A stretch of 64,000 bases of DNA from Lomentospora prolificans (lineage: Eukaryota > Ascomycota > Sordariomycetes > Microascales > Microascaceae): the NCBI GenBank assembly GCA_029532625.1, contig JARFXM010000003.1, positions 3,410,001-3,474,000 of the forward strand, read 5' to 3'. A program made the position numbers and the translations under genes. The notes beneath the pieces are model-generated. The model did no database searches. It saw nothing but the letters and a program-made list of their open reading frames with translations, and was not told where the DNA came from. Shown here in pieces: positions 21,456-33,145 of this stretch (the first letter of the stretch is position 1; each line of letters opens with the position of its first letter).

Positions 21456-24400
21456 ATGATTAGGGAGCATAAAGGGCCTGCTGGACCGCGACCAGCGAAC
21501 CATTCACCCACTCGACGGTACGTGACGTCTCTCTTTTGGAGACCTGCCTCCTTGTCTATGTTTTTATCGCCATGCCTCGGTGTCTGGCGCATCGTTTCCT
21601 GTTTACTATACAACCACTTCAGTCGCGAGCCCGCCTACAGGTTTCCAGTCCAGGCTAACCCTTGCCGTCTTTCTCTAGATCTCAGGATCCGACAAACTTA
21701 TCGCAGCCCCCTTCCCCAAGACGCACATTCTCCAACGCCCCAATGATCAGCACCGCGCCTGCCAGCTCCCACACGTTGTTCTCGCTCCGGCGGAACGATC
21801 CTTCATCTTCAAACGATTTGGGGGACACTACCACTTCCTTCGATTTCCTACCCTCCGTAAGCTTCGATGATCTCCAGAGTAGCCTTGAGTCCGCCTCGAC
21901 AGACTTCAAATTGGCCCAGTTCCCGTCTCCCACTGGGCAAGGAAGCATTCTCGAGCAAAACCCGACTGAAAAGGCCAACATGTCCGAAAAGTCCAACGTG
22001 ACAAGAAGTGGAAGTACCACAAGGGTCGTTATCCCTCAGCCTCCTTCCACCACTGCCATGGCCACTACGACCTCTACGGCGGGAACGGCAGGAACGGCGA
22101 CGCGCTCGGGGCGATCGGGTTCCATATTACGGAGGCCAAGCACTTCGAGTAAACAGGGCACTGGGTTTTCATCAGTCTCGCGACCCCCTTCTGGCAATCC
22201 TGATGCAGTTACCGCCTCGGCAACGGCTCGTCCCCGTCGCCAGAGTCACTATCCTCCTGTCTCAAATAGCAATATCATCAAGCCCCCTAGAAAATCGATT
22301 GGCCCGGGTGTTATCGATACTGATTTTGGAGCGCGTGCGACTGCTCATCGAAGACGACCGAGTCTCGCCTCGAACACTGATCGCACGGCTACAACGGAAT
22401 CCTCGAGGTCGTCTCTTGACACCGGTGCCTCCTTTGCAGGAGTTTCTAGTCATTTAACTGCAGCTACTAGGGCTTCTAAGGCTCGATCATTCCAGTCTAC
22501 GACACGATCAACTTATAACGCTCCCAATAACTCATCTTTTACAGACGCAACTCGAACGGCATCCATCTCGACTCGCTCACCTCGGGTTCCATCCAAGGTG
22601 ACTCCGAACCTACCGACCTCCAAAAGAATGTCGGTTATGCCTGGTATGCCTTCTCCTTCTCACCTGACTGGTCTCGGTGCCCGAACAATTAGCCCCACGG
22701 ATACACGGCGCATGAAGCGGATGTCAATGCATCATACCGCTGCTCAAGGCGCGAATGGGACCCAGTCACGCACCACCGCGGAGCCCCGGCCGTCTTCGCG
22801 CTCGCCCTCTATGCTACCGAGAAAATCCACGGCAACGCCCTCATCCTCTAGGACGACTCCTGATGTGAACCGAAAATCATATAGTTCGGGGCTTTCGGTC
22901 GGTTCTAACAATAGTTATAACACGGTTCGGACATCCACCGGATCTCTACAACCTAGAATTCCCCAATCAGTTTCGTCCTCGCGACTTCCAGCTCCCAAAC
23001 CTTTAAACATCAGCCAGTCTATGGCTCCTGATGACGCTGAAGATGTTCCCCCTGTCCCAGCTATTCCCAAAGTTTACGAGTCACCCAAGGAAACCACACT
23101 GACTATGGATATCAACTTCATGGAAAAGAAGAAGTCGAATCTAGTTCATGACTCTAGTAGCATTACTAGCACATCTACCGGAACCGCCTCCATCGTTTTG
23201 CCTTTGGAAACAACCAACAAGATACAACGCAAGAGTAGTCTTCGCAAGTCATCATTCCAGCCACAAAATGGAGACGCGGGACCAAAACCTAACTCCCTGG
23301 CACAGTCCAAGAAGAATCTAGCTCCGCTCCGTCTCCCACCGATGATTGTAGGACCTATTAGCACACCAACCGCCGCTAAAATTGCAGCTCTTCAACGGAA
23401 ACAGGAACTCACGGATCGGAATCTCAGCCCGCCACCATCTAGGATGATTCCCAAGACTCCAACGACCCCCATGACGGCATCAAAGACTTCTTTTTTCTCG
23501 AGACACCGTTCTGATAAGGTAGACTTGCCCCGTTTGAGGAGCAGTAGTTCGGTTCAGCCGACTCGTGGTGATAGCTCCGCTGGTCTAGACCCTGGCAGTT
23601 CCTCTGAGTCACTTTCCGCTGCTGTATCCCCCAAGACGACAAGGAAGCCAAGCATATCACCATTCCTATCCTCATCAGTTCCACAGGGTGGGGGCGATCA
23701 CATGTATCTCAAGCGCTCCAAGACCGGGACTGATTTTGCAACCATCACGGAATCTCTCTTCGAAGCCAAGGCCTCATCCAAGTCGAGTCGCCCTCCCTCG
23801 GCGAAATCTACCGCCAAATCTCCTGCGTTATCTAGTCCCGAGGAGCCACCCACACCGTCTTCTATGAGCGCCTTGAGAAGGAAGCTCAGTCTATCATCGT
23901 GGAAGAGGGGGGCATCCAAAAGCCACATTGCACTTCCGCCTGGCCTGGTTGATAAACCCCCCGAGTACAACACGAGACAGGAGAGCATGCCACCCCCTCG
24001 CATCCCTGCTTCAGCTACGGTGGTGAATCTCGGAAGTCTGAGCAAACCACCTAGCCCAACCCCATCTGCCAAGGCCACTGGAACCACAACCTACCTGGAA
24101 TCTCGACGTAGAAAGAGCTCTACTTCCAGCCTCAACACCTATGTTTCCGTCGATCAGCAAAGGAATGACACCTGGGGTAACCATCAGGCTGTATCCGTCA
24201 AAATCCCGGCTAATGATATGTCGACTGAACGTCTTACCCTTTCTCGGAACTCATCTGTCATGCAAAAGATTCTGAAGTCTAAACCTTCCACTTCCCAAAT
24301 GAGGCAGCCCGGTATGTACACTGCGGAGCTTGACAAGGACGACTTTATCGCGGAAGACGAAATGCGGAAGCTCGGCAGTCGACGCAAGGAAACCGAAATT

Positions 24401-25977
24401 GCAGCGCGAACTCTGGATGCTCTCCGCAAGCGGGCAACCCCAAAAGAGCGTGTAGACCCTCACGAGGCCATCCGTATAGCCATGCTCAATGTCTACGAAC
24501 GTGGCGAGATCATCGACTACCCTGATGTGTATTTCTGCGGTACTCAAAACGCTCGCAAGGTGGTTGGGGATTTGCATTCACAGAAACCGAACTTTGGCTA
24601 TGATGATGACCGTGGTGACTATACCATCGTTCCCGGAGATCACCTTGCCTACCGTTATGAGATTATCGATGTTCTTGGGAAGGGAAGCTTCGGTCAAGTC
24701 GTTCGCTGTATTGACCACTGCAAGGGAGCTCTTGTCGCGGTGAAGATCATTCGTAACAAGAAACGATTCCATCAGCAGGCTCTTGTTGAGGTTAATATCC
24801 TCAAGAAGCTCCGCGAATGGGTAAGTGCTTGGGCAAAACCTCTCCTTTTCGTGCACAGCATGTATTAACCTTGGTCCAGGACCCCGATAACAAGTACAGC
24901 TTGGTTCATTTTACCGATCACTTCTACTTCCGAGGTCACCTCTGCCTCTCTACCGAATTGCTAGACATGAATCTTTACGAGTTCATCAAAGCGAACGCTT
25001 TTAGGGGCTTCTCGCTTAAGCTTATTAGACGATTCACGAAGCAGCTCCTCAGTTCCCTTAACCTCCTCAAGCAGCATCGAGTAATTCACTGTGATCTCAA
25101 ACCCGAAAATATCCTTATTCGACATCCCATGCACACAGAGATCAAAGTCATCGACTTCGGTTCCAGCTGCTTCGAAAGCGAGAAGGTTTATACCTACATT
25201 CAATCTCGATTCTACCGCTCGCCCGAAGTCATCCTGGGCATGACGTACGGCTTGCCTATTGATATGTGGAGTTTGGGCTGTATCCTCGCAGAGCTGTATA
25301 CCGGGGTGCCTATCTTCCCTGGCGAGAACGAAGGCGAACAACTCGCCTGTATCATGGAAGTCTTCGGCCCCCCAGAGAAACACCTTATCGAAAAAAGTAC
25401 TCGAAAGAAGTTCTTCTTTGACTCGATGGGTAAACCACGGTTGACCGTTTCGTCCAAGGGTAAAAGAAGACGTCCTTCATCAAAGACTTTGCAACAAGTC
25501 CTCAAGTGCGACGATGAGGCATTCCTCGATTTTGTCGCCCGCTGCCTCAGGTGGGATCCTGACCGAAGGATGAAACCCGAGGAGGCTATCCGACACGAAT
25601 TCATCACGGGCCACAAGGCGTCGATTCCTCGTATCCCTACCCGGGACTACTCGCCTGCGAAACGGGGCAGCAACACGCTCTCTGGCAGTGCACGCCCGCT
25701 TCCAGAGCCGCCAACGAGTTTCCGACATAGCGGCTCAACGAGGGCAAGAGACACCAGCGGAGTGAGCCCGCACAAGGCCTTCTCAAGCGTTTCCCGCCGC
25801 ACCTCGGGCGCAACCAATGGCTCAACAGTAGCAATCCCTACCAAACGGACTAGCACCGGGGCTGGCGGCATTTCTCTTGGCACGAGCAATCTGCCCCGAG
25901 CAGCAGGTCGAAGCGTTAGTTCGAAGCAGGACCTAGCTTCGGCGGGTGCTAGCGCTGCCATGAGCCGACGACAATGA
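21456..25977 (+). CDS. pom1: Pom1-type DYRK family protein kinase
   Basis: Predicted CDS join(21456..21517,21679..24820,24880..25977), 1433 aa. Residues 1 to about 900 are Ser/Thr/Pro/Arg-rich and low complexity, with many RxxS-type sites. A DYRK-homology stretch (EAIRIAMLNVYERGEIIDYPDVYF) precedes the kinase domain (about 1014-1310). Visible motifs are GKGSFGQV, catalytic Lys 1043 (VAVKII), HCDLKPEN with Asp 1140, DFGSSC and the activation loop YTYIQSRFYRSPE. In that loop Tyr 1174 is the DYRK autophosphorylation position. In fission yeast Pom1 forms polar cortical gradients that time mitosis and place the division site; that role is inferred. The small first exon (62 nt) joins in frame through a 161-nt intron (GTACGT...CTAG); a start at ATG 21743 is the alternative. 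The second intron (59 nt) is clear. The C-terminal tail is basic and Ser-rich. Confidence 0.9.
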
Positions 25978-27792
25978 GCTTATGATCAAACTTACATCTT
26001 GCCTAGAACTGGCATGGATATGTTTCACGCATGATGAGGGCGAATCGTTTATCTGGGTATTAGGCAAGGCAAGGCATAATCAGTGGGGTGTAGCAACGAC
26101 CAACCATTACGAACTTCTTCCTGCTCTTGAAACTTGCCCTCGAAGCTGAGTTGTCTTGATACGACGACAAAGAAAAGGCGACAGAAATGTGCGGCTTGGA
26201 CTCAGCTTCCGTTTTCTCCCTCTCACGACTATTTGCTTTCGATCCTGTCCGATATTATGTTCTCCCCCTTTATCACTTGTTCGCTCTAAACCGCCGACCG
26301 TTTCTCCTCCCCCTTTCCTTCTTTCTTTTATCTTTTTTTTTTCTTAATCTCCTTCGGCTTCACAAGCGCAATTTCTTCTTCGATTGAGGCAAGTACCTCT
26401 ATTGTTACATATACCAACTGAACGTGGGACCCTTGTTTAATTCGCCTGTTTCTCATTTGGGAATCACCAGCAGAGAGTACTGGGAGAACGGAGTATTCAT
26501 AGAGATAAAGCACAACAAATGCAGAGTGGGTGGATTGGGCTCAATGAGTCTCCGGTTCCCAACGGGGCAGTTTTGGAGCATGGAGACAATGAAGACGACT
26601 TACATATGTATATCCATATAGACCTATATACACACATACAAACAACATCAATGAAGAAGAGGAGTCTGGTGTGCGTCTTGGTCTGGCTGCATTCCTGTTT
26701 TCGTCCTAGCGATGATTTAAAATTGTGTTCCTGGAGAACTCGTTCGTGAAGCTAGTAAGATGGTTTCTTCACCATTTTCCTCTGAGTTTTACATGCTTTT
26801 AGAAGCCGAAGCAGCCGGCATCAATTCGACCTTGGTGCCATGTTAAATCCGGGCCCTGTTGATGTACGCGGCCTCTAACGCTGTCTTAGGACACGCTGGC
26901 GATGACAAGCTATCGCCGAGTATTCTCTAGCTCGAGAGCTTTGTCCGATTTATTATTTTTCTTTTCTTTCTCTTTTTACGCGAGGGCGTATTTTCGCCTT
27001 GTTAGCTGCCGGGCGACATATACGTCGACGGATTCAGATAGATATATCCACTTCCGAGATCCCCAATGCAACAACCAGTATTTCGATCAGCAACTCGGTA
27101 TTCGAGGATTTAATTTCAAGTCACGACCCCGGATTCGGGCCTCTGCCTAATCACATTGCGGAATACGACATGATGTCTAGTCCATTCCGTGAAGGTTCCG
27201 TCCTCCTTGTCTACTTGCAGGACTCCAAGTATCAGAATAGGACGCGACTAGGAATCAAGCAAGAGGGACCAGGGGGTAGGGAGGGCCTCGGAAAGGACAA
27301 GAAAGGGGAAAATCGTATTTAGAACAAACCTTCGAGGAGGGGCACAGGCAAGGGCAGGCAAGCGAAAGCGGATAGAAGTGTGGCTGGTGGAGATGTGTGG
27401 GGCCAGTCTGCTCCGCGAGCTTACGAACGAAAGGGGTTTTTGAGTCCCAATGCGTTCTCGCTGGCTCTCTCTCGGTATACCGTTTCCTCCGGCTTTGTGG
27501 TGGTGTTCCGGGACTCACCGAAGGGGAAGCATGTTACACTTTGCGACGTCAATTATTCCCTGACCCCATAACTGGCGCGGTTCCGTGAGAAGTAGAAGAA
27601 GCTGCAGCCAAAAGGAGAAGTGAAATAGCAGAGCAAAAGAAAGAGAAAAAGAAAGAGAGAAGGAATTTTGGATCAGAACGATGACACGACACGACATGGG
27701 CCTATGTCGGCGGATGTGAGGATTAGACGAGCAGGCAGCAGATCGAGATGCAAACAAGCGACTACTCGGGAAAAGAAAAAAAGGGAGGAAAA

Positions 27793-27814
27793 GGGGGGGG
27801 GGGGGGGGGGGGGG
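27793..27814 (+). repeat. G22 homopolymer in purine-rich tract
   Basis: Twenty-two consecutive G follow about 200 bases of A/G-rich sequence. The length may be wrong in any assembly. Confidence 0.9.
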
Positions 27815-30800
27815 CGGAAACAAGCAACCTTCTACTATCTCGAAGCTGCGGTATTATCCCGCGCGGAAATTGACTCCGTTCGGTCGTCAGGTCGGGGAGG
27901 GAGCAGAAAGGGGGCTGGTGTTGTCTATTGTCGGAGGAGGCTTGGTGAGGGACGACGGACCTCAGAATATCTTTTCGCAAGGCGTCTTTTTGCGATATTA
28001 TCGATTTGTCAAGCTAGTACCCAGATTCTTCCATTCTTCGATTTTACGAGCCGTCATTTGCTGTTTACCCTCTTATTTGCAAAATGGCGCGCGTGATTAC
28101 TCGGGGAGGGCGGTTTAGCGCTTGTGCGAGTGTGTGTATCTCGGGATGTGTCAGATGTGGTGTTCTTAGGTGGCGTTGCCAGCGTTCTTGCTGGTTTTGG
28201 GGGCCGCGGATTTGTCACATCAATTAATACTCTGGTAACCCGAGGGGGGAGGAACGCGCATTTAGTCACGGAGGCATTGATGTGGCTTCGGGGCAATTTG
28301 CTGCATTCCAAACCAATGTCAATACCCTGGCAGGCGTCGAGACTGACGATGCTCCAAGAGCCGAGAGGGGCGTGAATTAGGAGAATCGAAAGGCGTCGGG
28401 CGACGAGAATATCGATCCTAGTGCATGAGCGTCGTGTGAGGGTGGTTGGTATACGAAGTAAGTGCTGTATTAATAAGTTCGGCCCGCTTGTCTCGGCAGC
28501 CTTGCTGGACGTTACGCAGGACTCAGGAGGAGTAATTGTCGGGCAGAGGCTGATGACTCGAGGCTGCAAGTGATGCGGACTACCGAGAGTAGGGTCCCGT
28601 ATCGACGGAGCTGAGGGAGTATTATCACGTACTCGAGGCCCTCCCTCCTTCGGAAGCCCTGGGAATTGTGTCATAGACCACGGGGTAGGGCTTTGTTTGG
28701 TACTAATTATAAGAAGGATTCATCAAGGAGGTGAGATGACGTTTCCTATCCCGAAAGGAATGTGATGGGGGCCAGCAGAGAATGCGGAGGGGAGCCCAGG
28801 AAGAAAAGGAGGGGGGGGGGGGTCCCCGTCTTTGAGGAGTGAGTGCCCCGAGCGCCTGGAGATTGATGGAGGATTCATCGGGCTTCGGCGTGGCACGGGC
28901 CAGGCTCATGAGCATGAGAGGTCCTTTATTAATAAACAGCCCCAAATGGAGTTCTCGTCAATTTCACGTATATAAAATAACGGCGAAATCAGCCTGGCGG
29001 TAATACCAAACCCCCGTGCCGAATCCTCTGTTATTGCCAGCGGTCATCTGAGACGTTTCATCCGAATAGACCGTGACGGCCGAGAGTGAATCCTAAGCCA
29101 TTCCCGTGCCATGCACGTGCCGGGTCAGCTCCAGACTCTCAAGTGAAAGATAGGGCTGCAGGTCAGCTCGAGGGAGTGAGACACACATCGCGGGCGCCCA
29201 ACAACTTTCTATGCATCCCAAGGCTGCAGCTCTTGGACTGGTTCGTTAAGCTTGCCAACACGCAACATTAGTCAAGAGGCTCGTACTGGGCTTACAGATC
29301 GCAATAATATAGAGACTGCCTGACATGGCGAAAGAAACCGCCACGTCTACGAAGTATAAAGGCGCCATAATATTATTTTCCGCCTCTTTCCACATAAGTG
29401 GCGCAGCAGTCCTCGCCTGGCGGCCGGCATTCTTTTTTATCTCGTCATCATCACCATAATTAAACTCGACGCAACGTAGTAGGGCGGTAGAACCAGCATC
29501 TGAACACAGTTCATAATCTGATAATGGCATGGAAGGCCGTTCCACCCCATTGCGGCCGCCAAGGACCGCAAGGGCAACAAACCCAGAGCCCATCAGCCTG
29601 CCAAACGATGAGTGAGTCTTGAAAATGACCCCGAATTAGCGACCGGCCTTCTCTAGGTAACCGTCGATGGGCGATCATCGGGCTAAAGTTCGGGTATAGC
29701 CTTCCGTGGTTATTTTTTTTTCTTTTTTCTTCTTTTGTGAAGGCGCCTCCTCATTGTTGCGTATTTATGGGGGTGACTCCGTTAATACTGCGACTCTGCA
29801 CCTTGCTGGGCGCGAGTCTGGATTTCGTCTGACCTTCATCTGTCGTCCGATCTCCGCCGGCGACTCCGGCGCTTGTGCGCGTCTTGCAGCTATTCTGAGG
29901 CCCTGTACCCAAAAAGACACTGGAGTGCCTACTATCATGGAGCCGGATCCGGGATCTTTATTGTGGGTGGAGCCATAAACTGGACCGGATAGCATGGTCC
30001 GGAGGTTCCAGGCGCTTCGACGGGACTGGTCATGTCTCGAGGTCGAGTGATACTGGCATGCACCGCCAGGTCTGAATTGTGGCACCCCTGTCAGCAAACA
30101 CCTTGCCTTGGTCATGGCACTCTGGCATGGATGCCAGCCAGCGCCGCCATGGTGGCATCAATGGCACTGTCCTTGTGGCTGATCGGCCCCATGTTTCGTG
30201 TTGCCAATTGAGGGGTCCTGTTCCCGCCTCCATTGGACGCCGGCCAAAGTGACGTGAATCAACCCCCGCGGCTGACAGACGCTAGGGCTACCGTCGGACC
30301 AGATACTTTGTGGGCAGAGCTTTGACCCATCAAATAGCTTTCCGCCATTCGTCAACGTCTTTGCATGAAGAGATTTGAGCTGGCGAAATACAATCCTTGG
30401 GGGCCCTCTCTTCCTTTGTACGCTTGACGAACCTCATGTTCCATCTTAGAGCCTATCTGTACTAATTCGCTCTTTCCTGGTCTTGAATGTCGTTTTTGAA
30501 ATCATGGATAACCCCCTACAGTACAGGTGGGAGGACCTGAGAAATCCCCTGCCCCTCCTGCATGCGTACTACTCTTGGTGACTTCCACTTCTGGCATGAA
30601 TTTGTCGATGCGATAGGAGTCAAAGGCTTCCAGGGGATCTGTAGATATACGAAGGCACATAGGCAGAAACACTGACCGAGTATATCCCCTTGCAATCCCT
30701 TTTCCATTTTATAGTTTTATATAATTTCACGGCACCTAATAGCCATTGGTGATGTAGAGGATACGGAGTCTGAATGCGGCATGCCCTATGGCCCGCTTTG

Positions 30801-32513
30801 CTGCAAACGGGTGTGGATATGGGTGTGGATATTGCTGCCGTCTTTAGCGAGTGTTTCCCTTCCGCCTCCTTAGCACGACAATAACAACCGAAGAAGACAA
30901 GGTTCAACAATGCGTTTAAGTGGGAATACGCAGACAATGGTGGAGAGACAATTTATCCCCAGATTGTGTCGACTGTCCACGAGCGGGATGGATTGATTAG
31001 CCCTGTTGACTTCCAAGAATACAGACGATTTCCTCCGTTGCGCCTGGCGACCCGAGAAAGCTCGGTCACTTAATCAAGCCCGGTCGTGATGAAGGGTGTC
31101 ACAAGGAGGTCTCGTGGGAAGCGCCCGGCACGGTTCAAAATTCGCTTCCTTGCGAAGGAGTGCGTCTGGGTTGAAACCTGTTCTGATATCAAGAGAATAT
31201 GACAATCCTATTTCGCACCTCCTTGCACTTTCCTCGGATACCCTCTCTTTCCATCATCGATCTTTCGGTGGCAAATCTCAGCCTTGTTAGTGCGCGTGCT
31301 GTGGGGCCAGCATACCCGCAGGAGAAGGGGGAGTGTCTCTAAATCGGTTCCGAGCTGTGGCTGGCCCTTCTCTACCCTCCCCTCATTAGGTATCCTAGGA
31401 GGATCACACTTTCCCCGACCGCTGGCGAGCGCTGGCCAGGAAAGTGGCCCTTTCCCTAGGGAACTCCCGCAGCGCCAGCACTTGCACCAAGACCACCGTT
31501 CCTAAGCCTGGCATGACGTTCTGTACCAGTGGCCCCCACCCTAACACACCATCCTCCTCTTCATTTGTTGCTGGCTTACCGGGTCAACTCCACAACTATA
31601 ATCGCTTGAACGAAAGCTATTGCTGCGATTTGTCCAAGGAAGGCGTAGCCTCTCATAGGCGTCTCAGGAAATAGTGTCATCTGCCGGTAATGAGTCACCC
31701 TATAAATATTTCAAGAGTGAATCAACACACTGAAGGCGTGGGGTAAACACGGGAATCGGGACCCTCCGTGGACTCCTGGCCAGTAAAGCTACACAGAGCT
31801 GCCTCACCAAAACATGGTGGCTTGCCGGATGCAACACGACAACCAGGCAGCGAAAAGAACTGCCTAACAAGTCTATCTCATGGGAGAGTTAATCGGCGGG
31901 AGAAACATAATGGAGGCCGAGGCCGACATGGCCATTGTATCAGGCGGCGACGCACCCCTTGGCCCTCAGCGCTCCTTCCTCAGTATTGATGCATACCGCG
32001 CGGTCATCACTGACGAGCGCGATCATCATTAGTTGGGTCTGCAGGCCACCCCGTACCTTCACGCCGGTTCCTTCATGAGCACACTGATATGATACGTTGT
32101 GCGACAAGTGTGCAGGTGCAGGAGACTGGAATCCTGCTTGGCGCCTTTCCCGGTAGGGCAGAGCTGTCAAGTTGAGCAGACCCTTGTTTAACACATCAAA
32201 CTAACCAAAGTGTATGAACCCCCCTTGGGCAGTATGCAGGTCACTGCAGGTAATTGGGACGAACCCCGTCTTCATAGATGGCATAGGCGCACATTTTCCC
32301 TGGCATGCGGGCTAGCAATGGGGCTCTACCGCTGGCTGCATGTGAGTATCTCGATTGGGCCATTTACGGCAGTGGATTGGAGGGTTCACGAGATGAGCCA
32401 TGCAGAAGACTTCCTGCTAATCTCTCAGATCTGTACATGAGCATCCATTTGATGCAAGACCTGGTGGGCCTCTGTTAGATGAGCGAAAGGTGCATATGTC
32501 CTAATCCTTTTTC

Positions 32514-32541
32514 TTTTTTTTTTTTTTGGGGGGGGGGGGGG
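32514..32541 (+). repeat. T14-G14 homopolymer junction
   Basis: Fourteen T are followed directly by fourteen G, then GAGAGGGGG. No function is evident. Confidence 0.85.
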
Positions 32542-32677
32542 AGAGGGGGCGGATGGGGGTCGCAGCCAGCTTGGGGAGCCATTCCTAAGTCGATCATCGA
32601 GTGGCGATATTGATTGATAGCTTCGACCGCACTAAAGCCCCTCCTGTGGTCATTTACAATTCAACACCTCCGCCACA

Positions 32678-33145
32678 ATGGACTATTCAGGGCACCCTAC
32701 CTTGGTAATTTCCCCAAAATGGACTTTCTTAGCCAGACTTGGTGGTGGCAGGCGCCCTAAAATGAGGGGGCTGGCTCCACTATTACAGCATCGACGAAAA
32801 TGGGTGGGCGGTAGGTTTGCCAGCGGTGCACTACCAGTTTCCCCATATGAATCTTCGTCTCTCTTACAGTCACACAATCAACTCTCCAGGGCGCGGAGTG
32901 AATTGACACACCCACCACCAATACATCCTTCTCCGGCTATGGGCGAACCAGAACCAGAACCGGAGCATGGCACTTCCCCCATCCGATTGACTACCTATCA
33001 TCATGGTCGGCTTAGCCGGCGTCCTCCCTCATTCACCCATCGCCAGCGGTTGTCTTCTAATGATATTAGAAGGCATTTTCAAAGGCTTAAAAATCCGAGT
33101 TTCAGAGGGAGGTTGCTGCCTAAGATTCCAACACCGCGCCACTGA
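32678..33145 (+). CDS. doubtful open frame, basic 155-residue product
   Basis: The ATG lies in a good context (CCACAATGG). The product is Arg/Pro/Ser-rich with a short Glu-Pro repeat (GEPEPEPE) and no recognised domain, signal or membrane segment. It sits alone in gene-poor DNA with repeated words nearby. It may be an orphan gene, part of a non-coding transcript, or chance. Confidence 0.15.
   Translation: MDYSGHPTLVISPKWTFLARLGGGRRPKMRGLAPLLQHRRKWVGGRFASGALPVSPYESSSLLQSHNQLSRARSELTHPPPIHPSPAMGEPEPEPEHGTSPIRLTTYHHGRLSRRPPSFTHRQRLSSNDIRRHFQRLKNPSFRGRLLPKIPTPRH

Noticed and set aside
28054..28674. Minus-strand 206-codon frame
   Set aside because: There is no recognised motif, composition is Pro/Thr/Arg-biased and it is not supported by neighbours; probably chance in gene-poor DNA.
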